NCBI RefSeq assembly: GCF_018991925.1
Contig: NW_024725520.1
Location: 417,001 to 481,000, forward strand
Direction of reading: 5' to 3'
Length of the DNA: 64,000 nt
Source of the DNA: Homarus americanus
Lineage: Eukaryota > Arthropoda > Malacostraca > Decapoda > Nephropidae
The notes under the pieces are model-generated. The model had not been told where the DNA came from and searched no databases. It saw only the letters and a list, made by a program, of their open reading frames with translations. This document shows positions 23,078-32,733 of this stretch, in pieces. A program made the translations under genes and the position numbers. Positions within the stretch are counted from its first letter, which is position 1. Every line of letters starts with the position of its first letter.

Positions 23078-25963
23078 ATGTACACTAATACCGACACGTT
23101 CCTTGATAAGAGGGAGGAGTTTGAAACACTACTAAGAGTACACCAACCAGATATTGTAGGAGTTGTAGAACTGTTGTACAAGAACAGGAGAATCGACCCA
23201 GAGGAATGTGAGTTCAGTATTGCTGGATATGACTCATTTACGAACCTAACTCAAGAATCCTGCAGGAGGGGTGTGGTTATCTACGCTAGGCAAGACCTTA
23301 GAGCCAGCCAGGCGAGGGTACAGGGAGAGGATGTCTTTGAAGAGTCCAAGTGGTGTAAAATTAAATTAAAGGGAGGGGACTTACTTATCGTCGGGTGTAT
23401 CTACAGATCCCCGAACTGTGGCCCACTAAATCAAAGGAACTTAAGAACCTTAATAAACAATGCGGCGATGCTCAACCCCAGCCACCTCCTTATCATGGGG
23501 GACTTTAACTATGGCGACATCGACTGGAGAAACGAGTCAACCCCGAATGACTTGAATAATCCTGCTACTCTTTTTGTAGAAACTCTGAGAGATAATTTTC
23601 TGTTCCAACATGTGAGAGACCCGACACATTACAGAGGGGAACAAACACCCAAGCCACTTGACCTCATCATAACAAACGAGGAGGGTATGGTGGCCAAACT
23701 GGAACACCTTGCCCCAGTTGGCACCAGTCACCATACAGTGTTGTCATTCAGATTTAACTGTTACCTAGTTCAAGATAAGGCCAGGCCAAGGTGCAAATAT
23801 TACAAGGGAAATTACAATGGGATGAGGGAAGAGATGAGGGGTATCAACTGGCCTGACTTATTAAGGTACAAGAACGCAGACACTACGCTGAATATCATAA
23901 CTAGTAAAATGACCCATTTGATCGATAAATATATACCCAAGACCAAACCCAGTGCTTCTAGGAATACGAGGGGATCCCTACACATGAACCATGCGGCGGT
24001 CGACAAAATTAAGAAGAAAACCCAGAAATTCAAGACGTGGGTTGGGTCAAACGATGAGCAGGACAGGAGGATGTATGCAAGAGCCAGAAACCAAGCAAAG
24101 ATAGAGTGTAGGAGGGCTGAAAAGGAGTTCCAAAGGCTGGTTGCACGCGAGGTCAAGTCAAACCCAAAGGCGTTTTACCGCTATGCAAAGTCGAAATTGA
24201 AAACGCGAGTAGGAGTATCAGACCTGAGGCTTGAAGATGGTAGTTACGCAGATTCTGACCAGGATAAAGCTGAGGCATTGAACAGCTTCTTTTCCTCAGT
24301 GTTCACAAGAGAGGATGCAACTAACCTTCCTGCGTTTGAGGACAGACGGTTCGACACAGCACTGACCCACATTGTGTTCACAGAAGAGGGTATTAGAAAT
24401 AAACTGTCCAGGCTAAAGGTCCATAAGAGTCCTGGACCTGACATGGTGCATCCTAGAGTGCTAAGGGAGCTGTGCAACGAGCTTGCAGAGCCCCTGAAGA
24501 TTCTGTTTTGTAAATGCCTGGATGAACAAATGGTCCCCAGTGAATGGAAAGTGGCTTATGTGAGTCCTATCTTCAAGAAGGGCGATAGGCACTCCACGAA
24601 CAACTATAGACCGGTGAGCCTGACCAGCATAATATGTAAAGTACTTGAGAGTATTATCAGAGATGCAGCGATGGAACATCTACTACGAAACAACCTTGTA
24701 AAAGATTGCCAACACGGTTTTATGCCGGGGCGCTCTTGCTTGACACAATTGCTCAAGGTATTGGATATTTGGACCCATATTCTAGAACGGGGTGGTAATA
24801 TCGACAATATTTACCTAGATTTTGCCAAGGCTTTCGACAGTGTACCCCACGAAAGGCTGAAAATCAAACTGGAAGGGTACGGAATTCGGGGAAATGTCCT
24901 AGCGTGGATAGAAGACTTTCTACATGACCGCAAGCAATGTGTGGTGATTAATGGCACGAAATCGTCATCTGTACCTGTAACAAGTGGGGTACCGCAGGGT
25001 AGTGTATTGGGCCCGCTGTTGTTTGTTTGTTTCATAAATGATATGCCTGACGTTGTACACTCCTCCATACAAATGTTTGCCGATGACGCCAAGTTATTTC
25101 GGGAAATTAAGAACCAAGCGGACTGTGAAGAGCTGCAGAAGGACCTCTGTGGGCTCCAGGAATGGTCGAAGGAATGGCTGCTGAGATTCAATGTCACGAA
25201 GTGTAAGAGGATGCACCTGGGGCGTACCAACGGTAAGGAGGCGTACCATATGTCCCAACGGGATGAAGAAAATGTACTAGTTGAGACTGTGTGTGAGAAG
25301 GACCTAGGTGTGTATGTTGACAATGAGCTGAAGTTCTCGGGCCATTGTGAGAAGAAGGTAAATCAGGCAAATAAATTATTGGGTCTTATAAGAAGGTCGT
25401 TCAGATATCTAGACGGTCCGTCCCTCGTGACGATCTTCAGGAGTGAAGTGCTTCCCCATCTGGAGTACTGTCACCCCATCTGGTCCCCGAGATATGCTAG
25501 GGACTGTCAGTTGGTTGAAAATGTTCAAAGGAGGGCCACCAAGCTGGTGCCTGCACTTCGGCATCTCAGCTACCCTGCGAGATTGGAGCGCCTGAACTTG
25601 CCTAGCTTATACTACAGACGGGCAAGGGGGGACCTAGTTGAGGTTTATAAGCATCTCAGGGGGCACTACTCAGTTGAGTGTCCTTACTTGGAGCTGGCGG
25701 ACGCTCGCCCCACAAGGGGTCACAGCTCAAGATTGAAGAAGCCGCAAGTCCGGAAAACCGTGAGGGCAAACTTTTTCGGAGTGAGGGTTGTAAACTCTTG
25801 GAACAATCTACCAGAAAGTGTTGTGACGGCACCGAGTGTGAGCTCTTTCAAGAGAAGACTTGACCAACACTGGAGCGGGTTCAGGTACATTCAGGAGCCG
25901 GTGCATGCCCAGTATTTGCCAACAGTGCGTGACAGAGACGTGACCGATCGCCCGGGCGGCTAG
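23078..25963 (+). CDS. CR1-type LINE ORF2: AP endonuclease and reverse transcriptase
   Basis: 961 aa from the ATG at 23078, which opens the endonuclease motif MYTNTD. The frame is open back to 22631 in a register different from ORF1, so the start could be earlier or be reached by re-initiation. Endonuclease (residues 1 to about 225): catalytic N4, E31 in GVVELLY, D142 and N144 in MGDFNYGDIDW. The usual SDH near the end reads SHH (23726-23734). RT (about 450-720): NNYRPVSLTSIICKVLE, GFMPGRSCLTQLL, IYLDFAKAFDSVPHERL with the first Asp, SGVPQGSVLGPLLF, and MFADDAKLF with the catalytic DD. A C-terminal region (CEKDLGVYVD, LEYCHPIWSPRY, VVNSWNNLPESVV) is shared by CR1 elements. The protein nicks target DNA and copies the LINE RNA there. 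Confidence 0.92.
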   Translation: MYTNTDTFLDKREEFETLLRVHQPDIVGVVELLYKNRRIDPEECEFSIAGYDSFTNLTQESCRRGVVIYARQDLRASQARVQGEDVFEESKWCKIKLKGGDLLIVGCIYRSPNCGPLNQRNLRTLINNAAMLNPSHLLIMGDFNYGDIDWRNESTPNDLNNPATLFVETLRDNFLFQHVRDPTHYRGEQTPKPLDLIITNEEGMVAKLEHLAPVGTSHHTVLSFRFNCYLVQDKARPRCKYYKGNYNGMREEMRGINWPDLLRYKNADTTLNIITSKMTHLIDKYIPKTKPSASRNTRGSLHMNHAAVDKIKKKTQKFKTWVGSNDEQDRRMYARARNQAKIECRRAEKEFQRLVAREVKSNPKAFYRYAKSKLKTRVGVSDLRLEDGSYADSDQDKAEALNSFFSSVFTREDATNLPAFEDRRFDTALTHIVFTEEGIRNKLSRLKVHKSPGPDMVHPRVLRELCNELAEPLKILFCKCLDEQMVPSEWKVAYVSPIFKKGDRHSTNNYRPVSLTSIICKVLESIIRDAAMEHLLRNNLVKDCQHGFMPGRSCLTQLLKVLDIWTHILERGGNIDNIYLDFAKAFDSVPHERLKIKLEGYGIRGNVLAWIEDFLHDRKQCVVINGTKSSSVPVTSGVPQGSVLGPLLFVCFINDMPDVVHSSIQMFADDAKLFREIKNQADCEELQKDLCGLQEWSKEWLLRFNVTKCKRMHLGRTNGKEAYHMSQRDEENVLVETVCEKDLGVYVDNELKFSGHCEKKVNQANKLLGLIRRSFRYLDGPSLVTIFRSEVLPHLEYCHPIWSPRYARDCQLVENVQRRATKLVPALRHLSYPARLERLNLPSLYYRRARGDLVEVYKHLRGHYSVECPYLELADARPTRGHSSRLKKPQVRKTVRANFFGVRVVNSWNNLPESVVTAPSVSSFKRRLDQHWSGFRYIQEPVHAQYLPTVRDRDVTDRPGG

Positions 25964-26069
25964 CGAGCCGACCTTTTGGTGAAGAATATAAAGGAAAAGA
26001 GTCGTGACCGATCGCCCAAGCGGCTAACAAGCCGATCAGTGGCGAAGAGGATAAAAGTAAAAGTAATAA

Positions 26070-28049
26070 AAGATACATTTAGCAGCCCCTCAAAATATTC
26101 TCCTCGTCTCACATTTACTTTTATCCACTTGTTCATATGGTTTTCTTTTCCTATTCATTTTGCTGCAGAACAGCCCCTTGTTCTCATTAAAATATTGCAA
26201 CAACCTCTCTAGTCTCTTCCCAACTTTCATCTGCTTATCTTTCACATTTTTCACTATTCATTTTATTTTCCAATTTTGTGTCCGTGTATATTCCTCCATT
26301 ATTGCATCTCTCCTCACTTGTAAAAGACACTCATATAACCTTGTCTTCTTTGATTAGCATTATTAATCTCATCCTACCACCCCTGCCTCCTGTACTCTTG
26401 TTCACACTCACCTCAGCTCATTCTCTAGGACTGGACACTTAATTTACTTCCATTACTCTTCAGTTCATCCTACTTCATCCCAGTTTACATGTGACCATTT
26501 GATCTCTGTCACTTTTTTTTAATCTTTCAGTGGCATTTTCATTCCTCTGCTCATCAACTTTCATAACTTTTTTATTCATATTTTTTAATCTCTTTCGCCA
26601 TGAACCATTTAAAGTTATTTTTCATTCAACCAAATTATGGTCAGACACTCAGTGTGAGGCTCCTCAGAGAATTACATCCCCCATCTTGCTACCTATGTTT
26701 TTCTAGTTTATAGAATTGAAGATATACAGTGTTGGTAATATTATTAATTCAGTTGGTACTTACAATCAACTGTCCTCAAGTTAGAGATGATCTTAATCGC
26801 GTATGATCTCAGTGTGAAGGTAACAAATATTCTGTTTAGTCAGTTACATTTCTGCAAGCTTTATTAAGTAATATATCACAAGTCATGATCGTTGGTCTAC
26901 AATCAGAGGTCAGAACATGTTTGTTTATGCCTACTGTTTGAAAGTGATGAATGAAACAGCTAAAGACTTATATTTTTCTTAAAACTGAATTTCGTCCTTT
27001 TTCAGAGCAACAGACTAAAGGATTAATTGAATTATCTTATAGACAATTGAGAGGGATGACACCTTTGAGTTATAAGAAAAAAATTAGGTACAGGTATACA
27101 GTACTAGAAAAAGATTTAAAGTAAGCTGAAATAATATATTTTCTTATCCTTTGTTCGTAGTAAATGACACAATAAATCAGGCATCCACTGTACAGTACCT
27201 GAATAACCTCATACTCTGTCCAGTTTGTTCTTTAAATTGATTTTTCAGTAATACTACTTTTCTCTTCCCATTAATTCTTTGACTGTCCCATACTGCTTTG
27301 GTGCACGGTACTGAGCTGACATTCCTAGGTCTTAATAATTTTGTTACTACCTTTCCCACCTTCCACCTTGCCTACTGTGAATCATCTTCTCCTTGTTATC
27401 ATATGATCCATATTTTCTTACGACAGTGTCTCAATACTGTATAGTTTTATCCTTGTTTGTTTCCAAATCCATCTTCAATTAACATACCTGCCTTACATCT
27501 TCTATTTCTATAATTGGAGGATTGGATCCTTTACTGTAAGTGGATGGCTCACTCAATGTTAAATTCCCCCCACCCCCCCACCCCACCTTACCTGATATTG
27601 TGTGAAAACACCAAATTCTTCAATGATAGCAATTAAAATGTTGCCTGTAGGTTAATAAAATCCAAATTTAGAATTCAAGAAATAGTGTATCAAATCAGTA
27701 CACAGATTATTTTGCCAAAAATTTTAATATTTGACTACTTGGCCCCTTCAGTACGGGGACGCCACAGAGCGATGGTGGTAGCTATACTTTTACACCATTT
27801 AATAGGAAAAAAAATCACAGACAGTTAACCAACATCCATCAGTGGCTCCGTGGTCGTAATATTGTGGCTAACTTTAGTCCACGGTCTGTGTGCCCCTAAT
27901 ATTAAGCCGCTGGGTTAGGTTAAGGCAGAGAAAGTTTCTCCCACCGAAAAACGCACCTCTGCAATGTAAAATACTAAATGAAATAGATTCTATTCTCTAA
28001 TAATACAATATAACGGCTAGGCTAACTCTAGGATAGGAAGTTGCAATGT
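26070..28049. other. Intergenic, no gene recognised
   Basis: Pyrimidine-rich stretches at 26070-26640 could be more decayed LINE sequence on the minus strand but no RT motif could be read. A block near 27740-27910 starts CCCCTTCAGTACGGGGACGCC, similar in style to 18338-18360; I cannot define its ends. Confidence 0.4.
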
Positions 28050-28180
28050 GCATATTTCTCACTAATATGTCATGGGTTAGAGTCCTGGCACGGACACAAG
28101 TAGGAAAGGTTATCCAGTGTGATCCTACCAAAGCAGGTTTTCTCCTGTACCGACAATGGACAATTAAGTTCATAACAATG
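28050..28180 (+). mobile_element. SINE-like fragment (tRNA-derived, possible)
   Basis: A B-box-like GGGTTAGAGTCCTG is followed by a body (ATCCAGTGTGATCC, CAGGTTTTCTCCTGTAC) that resembles the body of the SINE at 36590. The A box is not clear. Confidence 0.4.
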
Positions 28181-28757
28181 TAGAAAAAAAAGAACAGACC
28201 AACTGCACTGCCTAAACAGTTAGTTAGTTGATAAGTGATGAAATGATAAACTAAATTATGTGTTGTTTTTGGGTGTCAAAAAAGATTGACATGAGTGTCT
28301 GCTTGTGACAACATTAAATTATTGTAACAGCTTCACTTATTCAATATTTATGTTCCGCGTGATATAAGAAGGTGGCTAATTCCGGAATCGGTCTGGCCAT
28401 TTTAGGAATTCCCATAATGGCTAGGGCGCGTTCTGAGAATCGTGACCGTTATGAGAATCCTGTCGTGTACTGCCAATGTGCCGAGTAGCAATGACAATCT
28501 CTTGAGTGAAAATAATGAAATATTACTTTGAGCACATTAACAAAACTTCTTGAGCATAATGATTTGTTATAATTACAAAGTCTACATTCCAGCACCCAGA
28601 GAAATTAGAAAGCCTGCAGTTGCCGAGCGGCAAGGGTGATTTACTACAAGTTTAAAGAACCTGAAACTGGTAGTAGCAGTAGTAACTCTGCCATGTTCTT
28701 TAGAATATGTCGGTCCCAAGCCCGGATAAAGGAGGAGGGCTACTGTGCTGTTGACAG

Positions 28758-29730
28758 CAGCGGTCTTAAGGGCGTGCAACCCCTGCAATTGCTGGGGGCC
28801 CCGAGATATCAAGGGGCCCTAAGCGATCAGTGAATCAATCTTTTCCTTAGTTATATTTAGAAAAGTCCATTAAAGTAACTAGATAAACTGTAACTCTGTG
28901 TGTGGTTCTGCAGAGAATCTGATACAGAGATGAAATGTGCAAAATTCGCTGGATAGGATGAAACAGGCTACCAACAGATAGGTCAGGGTGTGGGGAGGTA
29001 GGAGAGGCCTTCGTCCTGGTGATACTGTACCTAGACCCCATCCTTTCTTATGTACTAAAACTATGAGACTCAAAACTAAGAATATTAATTAGAAAAAGGA
29101 ATACTGATGATGCATGTCCAAGAGTGTTGTAATAATCTTACAATGAATCGTTACTTCAGTGGCAAATCAACTGTACTCGGGGATTGACCCATGAGCGCCC
29201 TTATCTACGATATTGGTATTGTATGATCCCTCCAGAAACTATCAATAATCTTTTCGTAGTTTCATTTCTGAAACACTTGACAAAATATATTATATTCACA
29301 ATATTGTTTCCCTCTTTACAGTGTGCATGATTTTTATGAAATGTTTTTTTTAATAAATTCAAACCGCCTTGTTAATTTCCTTATCATTTTGTAGAGACAA
29401 GTAATTATATCTGAGATGATTGGGGATCTCCTCAAGCAATATCTTACTTCACCGGTCCACCCGCCCTTAATTAAGGGGAGCTTTCCCAAGAGAGTTTGGT
29501 TTTAACTTTTGTTCAAACTTTCTTTTTTTACAAATAGCCCTTCTGTAACTCAACTTACACTTTTTATATGAGTTTATGAAATAAATATTTGGCAAAGGCA
29601 CGGGAAATATTGGTTGTTTTTCTTACTGCGAAGATATGGAAACTACTTTTTTTGAACTCCCAGTAGAGGCAGTATAGTGACCCCATATGGTATTTTGCAA
29701 GGGGCCCCCAAATCACTAAGGCCACCCCTG
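28758..29730. mobile_element. Possible hAT-like non-autonomous element
   Basis: Left side CAGCGGTCTTAAGG with GGGGGCCCC and right side GGGGCCCCCAAATCACTAAG with GCCACCCCTG are roughly inverted and of the CAGNGG..CCTTA hAT style. No target duplication was found and the interior has no transposase. Boundaries are tentative. Confidence 0.4.
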
Positions 29731-29964
29731 ACTTCTTATTGTACATTATAATACATTATGTTTACATTGTTGGAAAATTAATGAAAACAATGATTTTTCT
29801 TGGCATTATTTTTATACCTTCTGGTTATGACCAAGACGACAACATGGTGCTGCACTACCAGGTGATCACTGTGAACATCATTAAGACTCTAAATCAGCTG
29901 AGTATATCACAAGTTTACTTATAAATTATCGTTTTGGATAATGTCAATGGTTTATATTTTCCCA

Positions 29965-30363
29965 GGAGTTGTTGTGATGAGTCAGGGGTTGTTGTGATGA
30001 GTCAGGGGTTGTTGTGATGAGTCAGGGGTTGTTGTGATGAGTCAGGGGTTGTTGTAATGAGTCAGGGGCTGTTGTGATGAGTCAGGGGTTGTTGTGATGA
30101 GTCAGGGGTTGTTGTGATGAGTCAGGGGTTGTTGTGATGAGTCAGGGGTTGTTGTGATGAGTCAGGGGTTGTTGTGATGAGTCAGGGAGTTGTTGTGATG
30201 AGTCAGGGGTTGTTGTAATGAGTCAGGGGCTGTTGTGATGAGTCAGGGGTTGTTTTAATGAGTCAGGGGTTGTTGCAATGAGTCAGAGGCTGTTGTAATG
30301 AGTCAGGGGCTGCTGTAATGAGTCAGGAGTTGTTGTAATGAGTCAGGGGTTGTTGTAATGAGT
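29965..30363. repeat. 20-bp minisatellite, about 20 copies
   Basis: Unit GTCAGGGGTTGTTGTGATGA in register, with T/C and G/A variants in the right half. The same unit, inverted, forms the array at 44085-44350. The right edge joins AACCCCAAACAACTCGT, the 3' end of the LTR family seen at 44719 and 47471. Confidence 0.95.
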
Positions 30364-30388
30364 AACCCCAAACAACTCGTACACCACA
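30364..30388 (+). mobile_element. LTR 3' terminus fragment
   Basis: AACCCCAAACAACTCGTACA followed by CCACA matches the terminus of the LTRs at 44719 (read on the minus strand) and 47471. It ends in CA and directly joins a LINE fragment. Confidence 0.65.
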
Positions 30389-30844
30389 ATGGCACGCCAT
30401 ACGGCCTTAGCAATAAAAAACATAAATGACTACGAAAAGAAGTGGAAAATACGGACAAACATCAACAAATTTAAAATCATACCAATTGCCAAGAAAAAGG
30501 TCGAACCAGTAATAGTAGATGGAGAAATTTACCCATACACCAACGAAGGCAGCATCCTGGGACTGAAACTCTCAACAAATGGCTACCAGAGCTTCATCAA
30601 CGAAAAAGTCCACAAACTACGTAGCAAACTCTCAGAAATAAGAAGATTTAAAAAACTGAACATACCAAACAAAAGGAAATTATACAGGGCACAAATAAAA
30701 ACAGTAATGTGCTACCCGCCTGTACCAACCAACTCATTTAGCGCAACGAGAATCAAGAAACTTCAATCGGTACAAAATAAAAGCCCACCGCCACTCGTCA
30801 ACCTTTCCCGGGCCAGGCACTCCGAGCTAGCGACGAGCCTGTAA
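30389..30844 (+). mobile_element. LINE RT fragment (Jockey/I-like)
   Basis: The frame reads ALAIKNINDYEKKWKIRTNI, then NKFKIIPIAKKK, GSILGLKLSTNGYQSFINEK and YRAQIKTVMCYPP, then SATRIKKLQSVQNK, typical of the palm-to-thumb part after the FADD motif in Jockey/I-type reverse transcriptases. The catalytic motifs lie upstream of the fragment and are absent. There is no obvious 3' end. Confidence 0.7.
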
Positions 30845-31896
30845 ACAACTCTGTCCCACTGACTCCGCCATATGATCATGGTCTATCTACTGTTCTTGGT
30901 TATATGTATGGAGCCGTATTAATATCCATGCTTAGGGATGACTAGCAGAAATATAGTCATCCCAGGTTAAGTATTGAACCACTGAATGAGAGTTCAAGGT
31001 ACCAGGTGGTTCCTTGTGAACTGATAAGAAATATTGTATGTTGCTATAATTGTGGAGTTGTCCCGAGTGTTATATATTCATCTGTAGTAACCATGAAAGA
31101 ATAACCTGAGGGTATAATGTTCTGATCAAGAAGTGAAGAGGAAATTTGTTACTTGTTAAAGTAAGACCTGCGGGTCCAGTGTTAGTGACAGTGTGAAGTC
31201 ATTTCTAAATCTTACTTGTCAAAGAAATAATACAATAGTTGTCGAATGAAGTAATGAGTAATAGTTGTTGAATGGTATAAGTACTTGGAGTTGTTTAATG
31301 GTATAATAAGTATTTGGAGGTGGTTAATGAGGTAATAAGTTCTTGAAGTGTTTGATGACTTAATAAGTTAATTGCGATTCTGTTTAGCCTGAGTGAATCT
31401 AAGATGCATCTTCTCCACTCACTGTGTTAATAAATATTGAATTAGTAATCTACGAGTATCACCACTCTACTCCTTCTAAACATTGGTTCCCAGAAAATAA
31501 TACTTACTCACGTGCCTATACATCTACCACACTACCCAAAACCCTTCCATGAGTTATGTTATATAATGAAAAGTCTGGGTGGTGGCAGCTACCCTGTGTA
31601 AGTATAAAAAGAGTTGTACTAAGAGTAACATGGTTCCCCAGACTAACCCATGTATAAGAATAGACATAAAACAAAGTATACTTCCGAAAGGTAAGAACAT
31701 TGAAACTGAGAATATAATATATATGAATGAAATGAAAGACTTGGAAAGTACAAGAAAAGACATGTATGTACATTGTGGAACTAATGACACAGCATAGAAA
31801 TTATTAAATATATATATATCATGAAAGTTTACGATAAAGAACATACATAACTGAGAAGAGAATTACTTGTATAAGAATCTAAAGTATACTTATAAC
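30845..31896. other. Intergenic, no gene recognised
   Basis: Low-complexity AT-rich sequence with recurring GTTGTTGAATGGTATAATAAG-like words at 31230-31370. AATAAA at about 31430 and ACATTGGTTCCCAG at 31480 made me consider an LTR edge, but nothing supports it. Confidence 0.35.
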
Positions 31897-32035
31897 TAAA
31901 GAATTGAAGAATCATAACAGAAAAGAATATCTGAAGTTATTACTAAAGAATTGAAGAATTATAACAGAAAAGAATATCTGAAGTTATAACTAAAGAATTG
32001 AAGAATCATAACAGAAAAGAATATCTGAAGGGTAA
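31897..32035. repeat. Short tandem repeat, about 45-bp unit, 3 copies
   Basis: CTAAAGAATTGAAGAATCAT and AACAGAAAAGAATATCTGAA recur at about 31897, 31945 and 31989. Confidence 0.8.
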
Positions 32036-32068
32036 ATTATGAGAAGAGAAAATTCGGCCCGTTACACC

Positions 32069-32733
32069 GGGACTCTTATGGACCTTTAGCCTGGACAGTT
32101 TATTTCTCATACCCTCTTCTGTGAACACAATGTGGGTCAGTGCTGTGTCGAACCGTATGTCCTCAAACGCAGGAAGGTTAATCGCATCCTCTCTTGTGAA
32201 CACCGAGGAAAAGAAGCAGTTCAATGCCTCAGCTTTATCTTGGTCAGAATCTGCGTAATTACCATCTTCAAGACTCAGGTCTGATACTCCTACTCGCGTT
32301 TTTAATTTCGACTTTGCATAGCGGTAAAACGCCTTTGGGTTTGACTTGACCTCTCTTGCAACCAGCCTCTGGAACTCCTTTTCAGCACTTTTACACTCTA
32401 TCTTTGCTTGGTTTCTGGCTCTTGCATACATCCTCCTATCCTGCTCATCATTGACCCAACCCACATTTTGAATTTCTGGGTTTTCTTCTTAACTTTGTCG
32501 ACCGCCGCATGGTTCATGTGTAGGGATCCCCTCGTATTCCTAAAGGCACTGGGTTTGGTCTTGGGTATATATTTATCGATCAAATGAGTCACTTTACTAG
32601 TTATGATATTCAGCATAGTGTCTGCGTTCTTGTGCCTTAATAAGTCAGGCCAGTGGATACCCCTCATCTCTTCCCTCATCCCGTTGTAATTTCCCCTGCA
32701 ATATTTGCACCTTGGCCTGGCCTTATCTTGAAC
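32069..32733 (-). mobile_element. CR1 internal fragment
   Basis: The reverse complement matches about 23770-24435 of the full-length CR1 with scattered changes. It encodes MREEMRGIHWPDLLRHKNAD through LSRLKVHKSPG, the endonuclease-RT linker. One frameshift lies near 32450. Both ends are cut inside the element, so it is neither a normal 5' truncation nor a 3' end. Confidence 0.9.

Larger units (their letters stand above)
21419..26069 (+). mobile_element. Full-length CR1-type LINE with intact ORF1 and ORF2
   Basis: Order: tandem 5' monomers, ORF1 (21960-22943), ORF2 (23078-25963), a short 3' UTR with two GACCGATCGCCC...GGCTA-type blocks, and an AAAAGTAAAAGTAATAAAAG terminus near 26069. The 3' boundary is supported by the truncated copy at 56006-56944, which ends in the same sequence. 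The true 5' end is uncertain and may reach back to about 21000. No stop or frameshift interrupts either ORF, so this copy looks young. Confidence 0.88.

Noticed and set aside
24811..25323. Minus-strand open frames of 60-170 codons across the CR1 ORF2
   Set aside because: They are shadows of the intact plus-strand RT frame.
30845..31500. Possible LTR ending ACA before TTGGTTCCCAG
   Set aside because: No matching second LTR, no gag/pol downstream and no target duplication.
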